DNA of 64,000 nt from Colwellia sp. (GTDB lineage Bacteria; Pseudomonadota; Gammaproteobacteria; Enterobacterales; Alteromonadaceae). A program made the translations under genes and the position numbers. Of the stretch, positions 27,989-38,151 are shown one piece after another. Position 1 is the first letter of the stretch, and each line of letters starts with the position of its first letter. The stretch is from the NCBI GenBank assembly GCA_020630795.1, contig JAHDIK010000008.1, positions 62,001 through 126,000 of the forward strand, read 5' to 3'. The notes under the pieces were generated by a model. That model saw nothing but the letters and a program-made list of their open reading frames with translations. It searched no databases and was not told the origin of the DNA.

Positions 27989-28417
27989 CTACAGCTCCAA
28001 AAGTTGTGGTTGTTGTGCAGTATGTTTATGTTCAGTACCCGCGTAAACTTTAAGTTTACGGAACATTTCACGACCTAAAGGACCTTTAGGTAACATACCT
28101 TTAACAGCAAGTTCGATAACGCGCTCTGGTGCTTTTTCAATTAGTTTTTCAAAACTAATTTGCTTAAGACCGCCAACATATTCAGTATGCGAGTAGTAAA
28201 TTTTACCTTTCGCTTTGTTACCAGTTACTTTAACTTTCTCAGCGTTAACAACAACGATGTAATCGCCTGTATCTACGTGAGGAGTGTATTCTGGCTTGTG
28301 CTTTCCGCGTAAACGGCTAGCAATTTCAGTAGCGATACGACCTAAAGTTTTATCTTCGGCGTCCACTAAGAACCATTCGCGTTCTACGCTTTCTGGTTTA
28401 GCTACAAAAGTTTTCAT
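27989..28417 (-). CDS. rplM: 50S ribosomal protein L13
   Basis: L13 is an early-assembling large-subunit protein. Starting at ATG 28417 the product is 142 residues, exactly the E. coli length; the frame extends 4 codons further to 28429, which I reject. Visible are [31 protein letters not shown] and [21 protein letters not shown]. It is first in the rplM-rpsI operon. Confidence 0.99.
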   Translation of the reverse strand: MKTFVAKPESVEREWFLVDAEDKTLGRIATEIASRLRGKHKPEYTPHVDTGDYIVVVNAEKVKVTGNKAKGKIYYSHTEYVGGLKQISFEKLIEKAPERVIELAVKGMLPKGPLGREMFRKLKVYAGTEHKHTAQQPQLLEL

Positions 28418-28568
28418 TAAGAAACCCAATTATAATAAATGTTACTTTAAGTAATAATTTAAAAATTTAAATTATTGGTTAAAAGACTACGCTATTACCC
28501 CTTCGAGTATCGAGCCTGTCGTAAATTCTCTGGAAAAAGAATAAACGTTTGTAACGTAGGGAGCGCGG

Positions 28569-28574
28569 ATTATA
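28569..28574 (-). promoter_or_regulatory. -10 element and leader of rplM-rpsI
   Basis: A perfect -10 TATAAT on the minus strand is followed by a GC-rich discriminator (CCGCGCTCCC), typical of growth-rate- and ppGpp-controlled ribosomal promoters. The -35 region is poor. It gives a leader of about 145 nt before rplM. E. coli L13 represses its own operon through the leader; whether this leader folds alike was not tested. Confidence 0.6.
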
Positions 28575-28670
28575 CAGAGTTTTAAGCACGAAAAAAAGGT
28601 TAATATTTAAACTTTTTAAACATTAACCTAATTATTTTACAATGAAATGTATATTTGAGAAGAAATACCG

Positions 28671-29786
28671 CTACGGTAAATGTTGACTCGCCAAATAATC
28701 ATGCGATTGCATTTCTTGAAGACGACTTAAACAACGCTTAAATTCAAAACTCAGCCTACCGCCACTATATAACTCTTCTAAAGCGACTTCAGCTGAGATA
28801 ATCAGCTTTACATTTCGCTCATAAAATTCATCTACTAAAGCAATAAATCGCCTCGTAGTGTCATCATGGTCAGCATTCATTTGAGTCACATTTGCCATGA
28901 GTACGGTATGATAAATTTTGCTAATTTCCATATAGTCGCCTTGGCTACGAGCACTTTCACACAATACAGAAAAATCAAAATACACAACTCCATCAGACTC
29001 TTCGATGGTTTGTAACTCCCGATTGTTTATTTCAATAACTTTGTTTTTACTACCTGGTTCACACGATAGTTGAGTAAAGTATTTGTTTAAGTTTTCAGTT
29101 GCGGCTGAATCGAGAGGAAAATGATAAATCTCAGCTTGTTCGAGTGTTCGGAGTCGGTAATCTACTCCGCTATCTACATTTACCACTTCACAATGATTAT
29201 TAATGAGTTCGATTGCGGGAATAAATCGAGCTCTTTGTAAACCGTTTCTATACAACTCGTCAGGTATAATATTCGAGGTAGCAACAAGAATAACGTTTCT
29301 CGCAAAAAGCTCTTCAAATAACGAACCTAAAATCATCGCGTCGGTAATATCTGAAACAAAAAATTCATCAAAACAAATAATGCATGTTTCTTCTGAAAAA
29401 CGTTGAGCAATAATTTTTAATGGATCTGATTGCCCTGATAACGATTTCAGTTCTTCATGTACACGATGCATAAACCGATGGAAATGAACGCGCATTTTAT
29501 TTTTAAATGGCAGGCAGTCGTAAAAAGTGTCTACAAGGTACGTTTTGCCACGCCCTACTCCTCCCCAAAAATAAATACCTTTAATATGCTGAGGTTCTGG
29601 TTTGTTATAAATTTTTTTCCAGCGGTTTAAAACTTTTTTAAACCCGGTAACAGGTATTGGTTTGTTTTGCAGATCTTCATAAAGGCGTTGCAAACACTTA
29701 ACTGCATTCTCTTGTGCAGCATCATATTGAAAGCCTTCTTCTTTCAAATCTAATCGATATTTTTCAATAGGTGAATGATTTATCAT
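28671..29786 (-). CDS. zapE: Cell division ATPase ZapE (AFG1-like)
   Basis: ZapE is an AFG1-family P-loop ATPase that acts at the division ring under stress. The 371-residue protein has Walker A GGVGRGKTYLVD (about 90-101), the following FHRFMHRVHEEL, Walker B CIICFDEFFVSDITDAMIL and sensor segment VILVATSNIIPDELY. It lies upstream of rplM on the same strand and diverges from zapG, the arrangement also found in E. coli. Confidence 0.96.
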   Translation of the reverse strand: MINHSPIEKYRLDLKEEGFQYDAAQENAVKCLQRLYEDLQNKPIPVTGFKKVLNRWKKIYNKPEPQHIKGIYFWGGVGRGKTYLVDTFYDCLPFKNKMRVHFHRFMHRVHEELKSLSGQSDPLKIIAQRFSEETCIICFDEFFVSDITDAMILGSLFEELFARNVILVATSNIIPDELYRNGLQRARFIPAIELINNHCEVVNVDSGVDYRLRTLEQAEIYHFPLDSAATENLNKYFTQLSCEPGSKNKVIEINNRELQTIEESDGVVYFDFSVLCESARSQGDYMEISKIYHTVLMANVTQMNADHDDTTRRFIALVDEFYERNVKLIISAEVALEELYSGGRLSFEFKRCLSRLQEMQSHDYLASQHLP

Positions 29787-29982
29787 ACAACAACCATGTT
29801 TCTGTGAGATGATTTACTTACCTGTTATTTTTAATCAAATACTTGAAAAAAAACATTTAGCAAACATATTCTATAATAAGTAGAGGTAAGTATAACAACT
29901 CAAAGCATTTTGTTTAAACTAAAGTCGCTTCAATAAAGATAAATTTAACTATATTTCATTTCATTCAGCAGGATATTTACGC

Positions 29983-30459
29983 ATGACAATTATTATCGGT
30001 TTAACAAGCTTCACCCTAGGTGTCATTATTGGTTTCATTTTATTTAAAATTGCTGGTGGTCCATCTCAAGAAACTAAAAAATTAGCAGAACAAGTCACAC
30101 AAAGTGAAGAAGCGTTAGAAAAATATAAAAGTGAAGTAGCAGAGCATTTAGACAGTTCGGCTAAATTATTGAATCAAATGCATTCAACATGTAAAGACGC
30201 TATGGAGCAAATGGCAGAAAGTACTAAATTATTACAACAAGCAACACCTGATGAATCTTCAACTATGCCGTTCTTTTCACAAGAAACACAGGAACAACTG
30301 GCACAAACAGTACAGTTGAGACACAGTAGTTCTGAACGAAAAGAAGATATTAAAATTACCGAAGCACCTTTAGATTATTCAGGTAATCCAAGTGGGCTTT
30401 TTGATAACAAGACACAAAATGTTACAAAGGCCGACGAGGAAAAAAAGGAACTTAGTTAA
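29983..30459 (+). CDS. zapG: ZapG/YhcB-type division and envelope protein (DUF1043)
   Basis: A 158-residue protein with one N-terminal membrane helix (IIIGLTSFTLGVIIGFILFKIAG) followed by a coiled coil (about 28-95), matching DUF1043/YhcB. In E. coli this inner-membrane protein links division, cell shape and envelope synthesis. The C-terminal 50 residues are polar and probably disordered. It diverges from zapE and precedes degQ, as in E. coli. Confidence 0.9.
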   Translation: MTIIIGLTSFTLGVIIGFILFKIAGGPSQETKKLAEQVTQSEEALEKYKSEVAEHLDSSAKLLNQMHSTCKDAMEQMAESTKLLQQATPDESSTMPFFSQETQEQLAQTVQLRHSSSERKEDIKITEAPLDYSGNPSGLFDNKTQNVTKADEEKKELS

Positions 30460-30529
30460 GTTAATAAGAGTCTGAACTTTCGACTTTTCATTAATATTTT
30501 CGATGAGTATTTAGGAGTAATTCAAAAAT

Positions 30530-31885
30530 ATGAAAAAACTTTCCCTTATAGCAAGCACTGTATTATTGGCTAGTTCACTTAGCATCACTAGTTTACCAGC
30601 AGCTGCTAATTTACCTTTTGCAGTGAGCGGGCAAGAACTTCCTAGTCTTGCACCAATGTTAGAAGAAGTAACACCTGCGGTTGTACTTATTTCGGTTAAA
30701 GGAACACATGAAATAAAAAACAATGTACCAGACGCATTTAAGTTCTTTTTTGGAAAACCACGCCAAGGTAGACAACAAGAAAAAGAGTTTAGAGGCTTAG
30801 GTTCGGGCGTTATTATTAATGCTAAACAAGGTTACATTGTCACTAACAATCATGTAATTGCCGAAGCAGATGAAATCTTAGTTACCTTAAAAGACGGTCG
30901 CCAGTTACAAGCGAAAAAAATAGGCAGTGACGAATATAGTGACATTGCAGTTCTTCAAATAGAAGATGACAACCTAACAGCAATCAAACTCGCTGACTCA
31001 GACAATTTAAGAGTAGGTGATTTTGCTATCGCAATAGGTAGCCCATTTGGTTTAGGCCAAACTGTTACCTCAGGTATTGTTAGTGCATTGGGGAGAACTG
31101 GACTAAATCGAGAAAACTATGAAGACTTCATTCAAACCGATGCTGCAATAAACAGCGGTAACTCTGGCGGAGCATTAGTTAACCTTAACGGTGAACTTAT
31201 TGGTATAAACACTGCTATTTTAGGTCCAAGCGGTGGAAACGTAGGTATTGGCTTTGCTATTCCTAGCACTATGGTTAACAGCCTTGTGAGTCAAATTATA
31301 GAATTTGGTGAAGTACGCCGCGGCATGTTGGGTGTACAAGGAAGAAGCGTAAATAGCGAAATTGCAAAAGCAATGGAGTTGGAAACCAATCAAGGTGGTT
31401 TTGTTGAACAAGTAACCCCTGACTCAGCTGCAGATGAAGCTGGTATTAAAGCCGGTGACGTTATTACTAAAGTTAACGGTAAAACTGTAAAGTCGTTTAG
31501 CGAAATTCGAGGTAAGATTGGCTCTATCGGCGCAGGTAAAAAAGTAAAAATAACAGTTATACGTAAAGACGGTAAAGAACGTACTTACCGAGTAACGTTA
31601 AAGAAATCAGAAACAGCTAACGTTGAGGCAGAAAGTATTCATCGTATGCTAGAAGGCGCTGAGTTAGAAAACAACATAAACAACAAAGGAATTGATGTTT
31701 CTGATGTTGAAAAGAACAGCCCTGCAGCTATGGCTGGATTAAGATCTGGCGATGTAATTATTGGAGTTAACCGTAAACGCATTAATAACATTGCTGAACT
31801 ACGTGATAACTTAAATAAACAAAAAGGTGTGTTTGCCTTAAACATTATTAGAGGCAACTCAAGCCTTTACTTGATGATTAGATAA
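30530..31885 (+). CDS. degQ: Periplasmic serine protease/chaperone DegQ (Do family)
   Basis: DegQ is an oligomeric periplasmic HtrA protease that removes misfolded proteins. The 451-residue precursor has a signal peptide ending at LPAAA, a trypsin-like domain with the triad His108 (TNNHVI), Asp137 (YSDIAV) and Ser211 (GNSGGALV), and two PDZ domains (about 260-350 and 365-450). The LA loop between residues 58 and 90 is short, which favours DegQ over DegP. degS follows, separated by a terminator. Confidence 0.96.
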   Translation: MKKLSLIASTVLLASSLSITSLPAAANLPFAVSGQELPSLAPMLEEVTPAVVLISVKGTHEIKNNVPDAFKFFFGKPRQGRQQEKEFRGLGSGVIINAKQGYIVTNNHVIAEADEILVTLKDGRQLQAKKIGSDEYSDIAVLQIEDDNLTAIKLADSDNLRVGDFAIAIGSPFGLGQTVTSGIVSALGRTGLNRENYEDFIQTDAAINSGNSGGALVNLNGELIGINTAILGPSGGNVGIGFAIPSTMVNSLVSQIIEFGEVRRGMLGVQGRSVNSEIAKAMELETNQGGFVEQVTPDSAADEAGIKAGDVITKVNGKTVKSFSEIRGKIGSIGAGKKVKITVIRKDGKERTYRVTLKKSETANVEAESIHRMLEGAELENNINNKGIDVSDVEKNSPAAMAGLRSGDVIIGVNRKRINNIAELRDNLNKQKGVFALNIIRGNSSLYLMIR

Positions 31886-31901
31886 ACGCTATCGCGACAC
31901 T

Positions 31902-31924
31902 AAAAAGGCCTGCGGGCCTTTTTT
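31902..31924 (+). terminator. Terminator after degQ
   Basis: AAAAAGGCC (31902-31910) / GGCCTTTTT (31915-31923), 4-nt loop, T-run; near perfect intrinsic terminator. Confidence 0.9.
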
Positions 31925-32014
31925 ATTGCCTGAAATAAGTCGTAATGCATCAGCTAATGTTTAGCGTATATGTGAATTTATGTTACGCTTATAAAAAACA
32001 ATCCTAAAAATACT

Positions 32015-33079
32015 TTGAAATTATTTAACGCAATAAAATACATTTTCCGCTCAGCTTCCTACGGGGTAATGATAGCGATTGCTTTATTACTTCTATTTCC
32101 TGATCTTAAACAACATGGCTTTAACGCATTAGAAATATTCACCCCACCCGCTAAAACTGTAGAACCATTATCGTATTACAAAGCTGTACAAAGTGCTGCT
32201 CCATCTGTTGTTAATATATATTCAGAAGACATACAAACATCGGCAGGCTATGGTCGAAAAAGCTCTCGCAGTATCAGCCTAGGTTCAGGCGTAATCATGG
32301 ATAGCAACGGGTACATTTTAACGAACTACCATGTTATCCAAAACGCCAATTCCATCATAGTTCTCCTTCAAACAGGGCAACAACTATCAGCTGAAGTTAT
32401 TGGATATGATGTATTTACTGACCTAGCAGTGTTAAAAGTAAATGCGACGAATCTTCCTGTAATTCCTCAACAAGAAGGGCTTATATCAAGAACAGGAGAC
32501 GTTGTACTTGCTATAGGTAACCCGCTGAATTTAGGCCAAACCGTTACTCAAGGAATAATCAGCGCCACTGGGCGTACAGGAAGTGGTTTAAGTATCACTA
32601 GTTATTTAGAATTCCTCCAAATGGATGCGGAAATTAATAACGGAAACTCTGGGGGCGCATTAGTTAATACGAATGGCGTACTTGTAGGAATAAATTCACG
32701 AAAATTCATCGATCCTAAACATAATATACAAGGTATTTTCTTCGCGGTTCCATATAAGTTAGCTTATAAGATTATGCAAAAAATTATTGAAAATGGGCGT
32801 GTAACTAGAGGTTGGCTTGGCGTATCAACAAATTCAGCACGAACAGATGGAAAAGGTATTTTTATAGAAAGTGTCGAAATCAATAGCCCTGCTTATAAAT
32901 CAGGCTTACAAGTTAGAGATATAATCTATGAAATAGAAGGTGTATTAATTACGTCTGTTACCCAAGCTCTCGATTTAGTAGCAGAAACAACGCCAGGAAA
33001 AACGCTAAAATTTAAAGTGTACAGGAACAACCAACTATTAGATCTTTCGGTTGTGATTGAGGAGAAATTAACTCCCTGA
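32015..33079 (+). CDS. degS: Site-1 protease DegS, sigma-E stress sensor
   Basis: DegS is an inner-membrane HtrA protease that senses misfolded porin C-termini through its PDZ domain and cuts RseA to free sigma-E. The 354-residue protein has an N-terminal membrane anchor (about 15-30), the protease triad His106, Asp136, Ser212 and a single PDZ domain (about 260-350), which separates it from DegQ. The start is a TTG at 32015, with no better ATG nearby. Order degQ-degS as in E. coli. Confidence 0.94.
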   Translation: MKLFNAIKYIFRSASYGVMIAIALLLLFPDLKQHGFNALEIFTPPAKTVEPLSYYKAVQSAAPSVVNIYSEDIQTSAGYGRKSSRSISLGSGVIMDSNGYILTNYHVIQNANSIIVLLQTGQQLSAEVIGYDVFTDLAVLKVNATNLPVIPQQEGLISRTGDVVLAIGNPLNLGQTVTQGIISATGRTGSGLSITSYLEFLQMDAEINNGNSGGALVNTNGVLVGINSRKFIDPKHNIQGIFFAVPYKLAYKIMQKIIENGRVTRGWLGVSTNSARTDGKGIFIESVEINSPAYKSGLQVRDIIYEIEGVLITSVTQALDLVAETTPGKTLKFKVYRNNQLLDLSVVIEEKLTP

Positions 33080-33121
33080 TGAATAACTCAGGGAGTAATG
33101 CAAATAGCCAGTCTCGCTATT
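33071..33121. terminator. Hairpin pair between degS and murA
   Basis: A 9-bp perfect stem ACTCCCTGA (33071-33079) / TCAGGGAGT (33088-33096) encloses the degS stop in its left arm. A second hairpin AATAGC (33103-33108) / GCTATT (33116-33121) follows, abutting the murA stop. Together they probably separate the two convergent transcripts; only weak T-runs follow. Confidence 0.65.
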
Positions 33122-34414
<1,293 letters not shown>

Positions 34415-34672
34415 TTATAGAGGGAGGTTAAACATTTTTTCACGTTGCCATTCAGCTGTAGTAAAGGTTTTAATTGTTACAGCGTGTATTGCACCATCTT
34501 TTATCGCATTAGATAAAGGAGAGTATAATGTTTGTTGTTTTTTAACTCGGCTCAACTCACCAAGAAAGTCTGCCACAGCAATAATTTTACATTGAGAACC
34601 GTCAAACTTTACGTGTAACTCATCTAGTTCTATCGCGTCATTTATAAGCTTTTCTATTTCTGAAGTTTCCAC
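34415..34672 (-). CDS. ibaG: BolA-family iron-sulfur/acid-stress protein IbaG
   Basis: An 85-residue BolA-fold protein: EIEKLINDAIELDELHVKFDGSQCKIIAVAD, then the helix with LSRVKKQQTLYSPLSNAIKDGAIHAVTIKTFTTAEW. The position between mlaB and murA identifies it as IbaG (YrbA) rather than BolA. Family members partner monothiol glutaredoxins in iron-sulfur handling. Confidence 0.94.
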   Translation of the reverse strand: METSEIEKLINDAIELDELHVKFDGSQCKIIAVADFLGELSRVKKQQTLYSPLSNAIKDGAIHAVTIKTFTTAEWQREKMFNLPL

Positions 34673-34713
34673 AAAAATACCTTTATGATGTTAGAAAACA
34701 CTAACATTAATTG

Positions 34714-35013
34714 CTAAATCGCGGCTGGAAGAAAAAGATCAACCGCACTTAATTTCGCTAATTTTAACAAATCATTGGGTATATTGTGCAAACTAATTTC
34801 ATTATTTGTACTTTTAGCGTTTTCTACTAAAATCAAAAGCCACGCTAAACCAGCTGAATCAACCTTATCAACATTTTCTAAATCAACAACAATGTCTTTT
34901 TTATAGAAAGAAGATTTACATGATTTTTCAAACGCTTCGTTAATTGTATTACGTGACAGTTCCCCCGTAAAAATCGCTTTGTTTTCTTTTAATTCCCACT
35001 TTACCGCTGGCAT
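34714..35013 (-). CDS. mlaB: Mla pathway STAS-domain protein MlaB
   Basis: A 99-residue STAS domain (AIFTGELSRNTIN, DIVVDLENVDKVDSAGLAWLLIL) that binds MlaF in the cytoplasm and is needed for MlaFEDB activity. The conserved Ser in the DSAG motif is present. It overlaps the mlaC stop by one base. Confidence 0.92.
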   Translation of the reverse strand: MPAVKWELKENKAIFTGELSRNTINEAFEKSCKSSFYKKDIVVDLENVDKVDSAGLAWLLILVENAKSTNNEISLHNIPNDLLKLAKLSAVDLFLPAAI

Positions 35014-35711
35014 TAATTAGTACCATCTTTAAATACAATATCTTTACTGCTTTTAGCAGTCAGCATTTCAGTTACATGTGGCAACCCTTTTTGACGAATA
35101 ATACTCGCTAATTCAGCTTGTTTACTGTCTAAAAGGCTTACACCCTCTGCAACCATATCGTAGGCTTTCCAATCGTTTGTTTTCTTATTTTTTCTAACTC
35201 TAAACGAAATATTAATTGGATCGCGACCAGGCTCAATAACCGACGTATTTACCGATACAATTTTTTCTTTTGTCAGATTTTTAGCTGGCTCAAAAGTTAC
35301 CTTTTGATTTTTATACAAAGTAAACACTTGAGCGTAAGAAGTAATTAAGTAATCACGAAACACGGGTACAAAAGCTTTGCGTTCTTTATTTGTTGTGTTT
35401 TTAAAGTTCTTAGCGCCAATAACTTTATACGCAGAATATTTATAATCGATGTAGGGCATCAATTCTTCACGAACAATATCTTTAAGTAAGTTTGGTGATT
35501 TTCTTATGTCGTTTTGTTCATCAGCAAAACGTTTAAACGTAATGTTAGCGACCTTCTCAATCATAGTGTAAGGATTTTTTTTATCGATACGCTCAGAGGA
35601 CGACGGCTGATTATATGTCGACGTTGCGACTTGATTTGGGTTGATGTCCTGCGCTGCATATGCAACAGAACTTGCCATTAAGGGCAATGAAACAAGTAAA
35701 ATTTTTATCAT
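35013..35711 (-). CDS. mlaC: Periplasmic phospholipid-binding protein MlaC
   Basis: MlaC shuttles phospholipids between the outer-membrane MlaA complex and the inner-membrane MlaFEDB complex. The 232-residue precursor has a signal peptide (LLVSLPLMASSVAYAAQ) and the MlaC fold: NPYTMIEKVANITFKRFADEQ, LMPYIDYKYSAYKVIGAKNFKNTT, FRDYLITSYAQVFTLY, and NDWKAYDMVAEGVSLLDSKQAELASIIRQKG. It sits between mlaD and mlaB. Confidence 0.96.
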   Translation of the reverse strand: MIKILLVSLPLMASSVAYAAQDINPNQVATSTYNQPSSSERIDKKNPYTMIEKVANITFKRFADEQNDIRKSPNLLKDIVREELMPYIDYKYSAYKVIGAKNFKNTTNKERKAFVPVFRDYLITSYAQVFTLYKNQKVTFEPAKNLTKEKIVSVNTSVIEPGRDPINISFRVRKNKKTNDWKAYDMVAEGVSLLDSKQAELASIIRQKGLPHVTEMLTAKSSKDIVFKDGTN

Positions 35712-35737
35712 AATATTCCTACCTTATACTTTCGAGA

Positions 35738-36208
35738 TTAGTCTCCGCTTCCTTGACTAAATAAAAATTGTCCAATAAGTTCTTCTAAAACAAGTGCAGG
35801 TTTAGTGTCTTCAATAAAGTCGCCTGCCTCAAGGGTAGTTACTGACTCATCCATAAAGCCAGGTAGTAAGCCTATATATTGCTCACCAAGCAACCCTGCC
35901 GTTAAAATAGACACTGAAGTTGCTTCTGAAAAATTGTTGTATTGCGCATCAATTGTCAGTGTAACTATTGGGGTGTAGTCTTCTTCATCTAACGAGATAT
36001 CTGATACACGCCCAACAACAACACCACCAACTTTTATTGGAGACCTTACTTTTAATCCACCAATATTATCAAATTTAGCGTATAAGTTATAAGTTTCACT
36101 ATTCCCTGACATTCCACTATCAGCAACTTTTAATGCAAGCATTAGTAACGCTGCAATGCCAAGTGCTGTAAATAAACCAACCATTAATTCAATTTTTTTA
36201 GACATCAT
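35738..36208 (-). CDS. mlaD: Mla pathway MCE-domain protein MlaD
   Basis: MlaD forms a hexameric MCE ring on the periplasmic side of the inner membrane through which lipid passes. One N-terminal membrane helix (KIELMVGLFTALGIAALLMLALKVA) is followed by an MCE domain (YNLYAKFDNIGGLKVRSPIKVGGVVVGRVSDISLD, ILTAGLLGEQYIGLLPG). The frame extends to 36220 (TTG/GTG), but ATG 36208, six bases after GGTG, fits better, giving 156 residues. Confidence 0.95.
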   Translation of the reverse strand: MMSKKIELMVGLFTALGIAALLMLALKVADSGMSGNSETYNLYAKFDNIGGLKVRSPIKVGGVVVGRVSDISLDEEDYTPIVTLTIDAQYNNFSEATSVSILTAGLLGEQYIGLLPGFMDESVTTLEAGDFIEDTKPALVLEELIGQFLFSQGSGD

Positions 36209-36251
36209 GTCTTTCACCAACCACTTATCAAATAAGAAATACGCACAATAT

Positions 36252-37028
36252 TTATTTAGTAAACATCAATGCTGTTAATACAAAATCTAGGGCTAACACT
36301 AATAAAGAAGACTGCACAACAGTTGCCGTTGTCGCTCTTGCTATACCTTCTGATGTTGGCTCACAATCATAACCTTTATAAACAGCGATCCACGTTACAA
36401 CAAACGCGAAACATAAACTTTTAATAATGCCGTTCATAATATCTTTGTCAAAATCTACTTGTGCCTGCATAACAGACCAAAATGTACCGCCGTCTACACC
36501 TAACCAGTCAACACCAACTAAATGTGCGCCTAATATTCCTACCGCGGAAAAAATAGCGGCAAGTAACGGTAAACTAATAAACCCAGCCCAAAACCTAGGA
36601 GCAATTATGCGTCTCAGCGGATCTACTGCCATCATCTCTAAGCTAGACAGTTGCTCTGTTGCTTTCATTAAACCGATTTCAGCTGTCAAAGCCGAACCAG
36701 CTCTACCAGCAAAGAGAAGTGCTGCAACTACAGGGCCAAGCTCTCGCAATAACGACAAAGCAACCATAGGGCCTAAACTTGCTTCAGCCCCATATCCAAC
36801 AAGAATAGTATACCCCTGTAGTGCTAGAACCATGCCAATAAACAAGCCAGACACCAACACGATAACAAGCGACAATACCCCCACAGAATACAACTGATTG
36901 ATTAATAAAGGGGTACCTTTACGAATATTTGGTACATGTAACAATGCGGAACCCAACATCAATACCGCTTTTCCTAATCCTGAAACTCGTCGTATAACTT
37001 TTTGTCCGAGCGTTTGAATAAATTCCAT
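36252..37028 (-). CDS. mlaE: Mla ABC transporter permease MlaE
   Basis: The inner-membrane permease of MlaFEDB, 258 residues with about five membrane helices. Family blocks: [80 protein letters not shown] (the coupling region), and [22 protein letters not shown]. It directly abuts mlaF upstream. Confidence 0.96.
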   Translation of the reverse strand: MEFIQTLGQKVIRRVSGLGKAVLMLGSALLHVPNIRKGTPLLINQLYSVGVLSLVIVLVSGLFIGMVLALQGYTILVGYGAEASLGPMVALSLLRELGPVVAALLFAGRAGSALTAEIGLMKATEQLSSLEMMAVDPLRRIIAPRFWAGFISLPLLAAIFSAVGILGAHLVGVDWLGVDGGTFWSVMQAQVDFDKDIMNGIIKSLCFAFVVTWIAVYKGYDCEPTSEGIARATTATVVQSSLLVLALDFVLTALMFTK

Positions 37029-37835
37029 TTACGCGTCACCCTTTCCTATCAATTCGTCTCTATATGGTGCAGCAGGATAATGAAATGGCACTGGGCCATC
37101 TGATTCACCTTGAATAAATTGCTGAACGAGTGCTGAATCTTGCGCTGAAATCTGTTCGGGCGTGCCATGCCCAATAATTTTTTGCTCTGCAATAATGTAT
37201 ATATAATCTGCAATACTCATAATCTCTGGCACATCATGAGATACAACAACTGATGTAAGCCCTAACGCATCATTTAATGAACGAATCAGGCGTACAATTA
37301 CCCCCATTGAAATAGGATCTTGCCCTGCAAAAGGCTCATCATACAAAATAAGTTCAGGGTCAAGAGCAATTGCTCGAGCTAATGCCGCTCTACGTGCCAT
37401 ACCACCAGAAAGTTCACTAGGTTTAAGGTCTCTAGCTCCACGTAGCCCTACAGCTTCAAGCTTCATTAGCACGATTTTTTCGATAAGAGCTTCAGATAAT
37501 TGAGAGTGTTCACGTAGTGGAAACGCGATATTGTCATAAACACTCATATCAGTGAACAACGCACCGCTTTGAAAAAGCATACTCATGCTTTTGCGTAATT
37601 CATAAAGATCTGTACGTGAGAGTTTGGGGATGTCTTGGTTTTTAAAGAGGATACTTCCTGACTCAGGTTTTAACTGTCCTCCCATCAACCGCAGTAAGGT
37701 AGTTTTTCCTATACCACTTGGCCCCATAATGGCTGTGACTTTCCCTTTAGGGATAGACAAACTGATATTATCGTAGATAACACGTTCATCCCGCTTAAAA
37801 GTCATGTTTTTTACATCAACAAGAATATCTGACAT
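37029..37835 (-). CDS. mlaF: Mla ABC transporter ATP-binding protein MlaF
   Basis: The ATPase of the phospholipid transporter, 268 residues. Walker A GPSGIGKTTLLR, signature LSGGMARRAALARAI and Walker B LILYDEPFAGQDP are all present; the C-terminal extension (VPFHYPAAPYRDELIG) is typical of MlaF and contacts MlaB or a neighbouring MlaF. It is first in mlaFEDCB-ibaG-murA and diverges from yrbG. Confidence 0.96.
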   Translation of the reverse strand: MSDILVDVKNMTFKRDERVIYDNISLSIPKGKVTAIMGPSGIGKTTLLRLMGGQLKPESGSILFKNQDIPKLSRTDLYELRKSMSMLFQSGALFTDMSVYDNIAFPLREHSQLSEALIEKIVLMKLEAVGLRGARDLKPSELSGGMARRAALARAIALDPELILYDEPFAGQDPISMGVIVRLIRSLNDALGLTSVVVSHDVPEIMSIADYIYIIAEQKIIGHGTPEQISAQDSALVQQFIQGESDGPVPFHYPAAPYRDELIGKGDA

Positions 37836-38151
37836 ATTTCCCTAAAGACATCGCTGTATAGTTATTTTAAATCCTGACAAATTTTACCTGAGCAAAACAA
37901 ATACTTCATTAAAAATTACTTGTTAATTGTGTATATAGTACGTAAGAAAATGTCTATAAATGTAATAATTTGTAAGTTTTGAGTAATTAACTAGACCTGT
38001 AGTTCGGTATATTCTATTCGTAATAATTAAAATACGTTTAAAATTGACTAATCTCCGAACAGAATTGGAGTTTTTTTACGGGTTTGGATAAAATTTCTTT
38101 TTATTTTTGCTTCAACCAGCGACAATTTAACTTAACAGATGGGAGTCGTTA
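37836..38151. promoter_or_regulatory. Divergent gap mlaF/yrbG with terminator-like hairpin
   Basis: A 316-bp AT-rich region that must drive both the mla and the yrbG-kds-lpt units. A short hairpin CTCCGA (38053-38058) / TTGGAG (38065-38070) followed by seven T lies 82 bp before yrbG on the plus strand. It could be a leader attenuator or the end of a small RNA. No convincing promoter can be set by eye. Confidence 0.4.

Noticed and set aside
30470-30529. Sigma-E promoter upstream of degQ
   Set aside because: A GAACTT occurs, but no matching -10 element lies at the right distance.
36427-36897. 156-codon plus-strand frame
   Set aside because: Antisense to mlaE, with no support from context.
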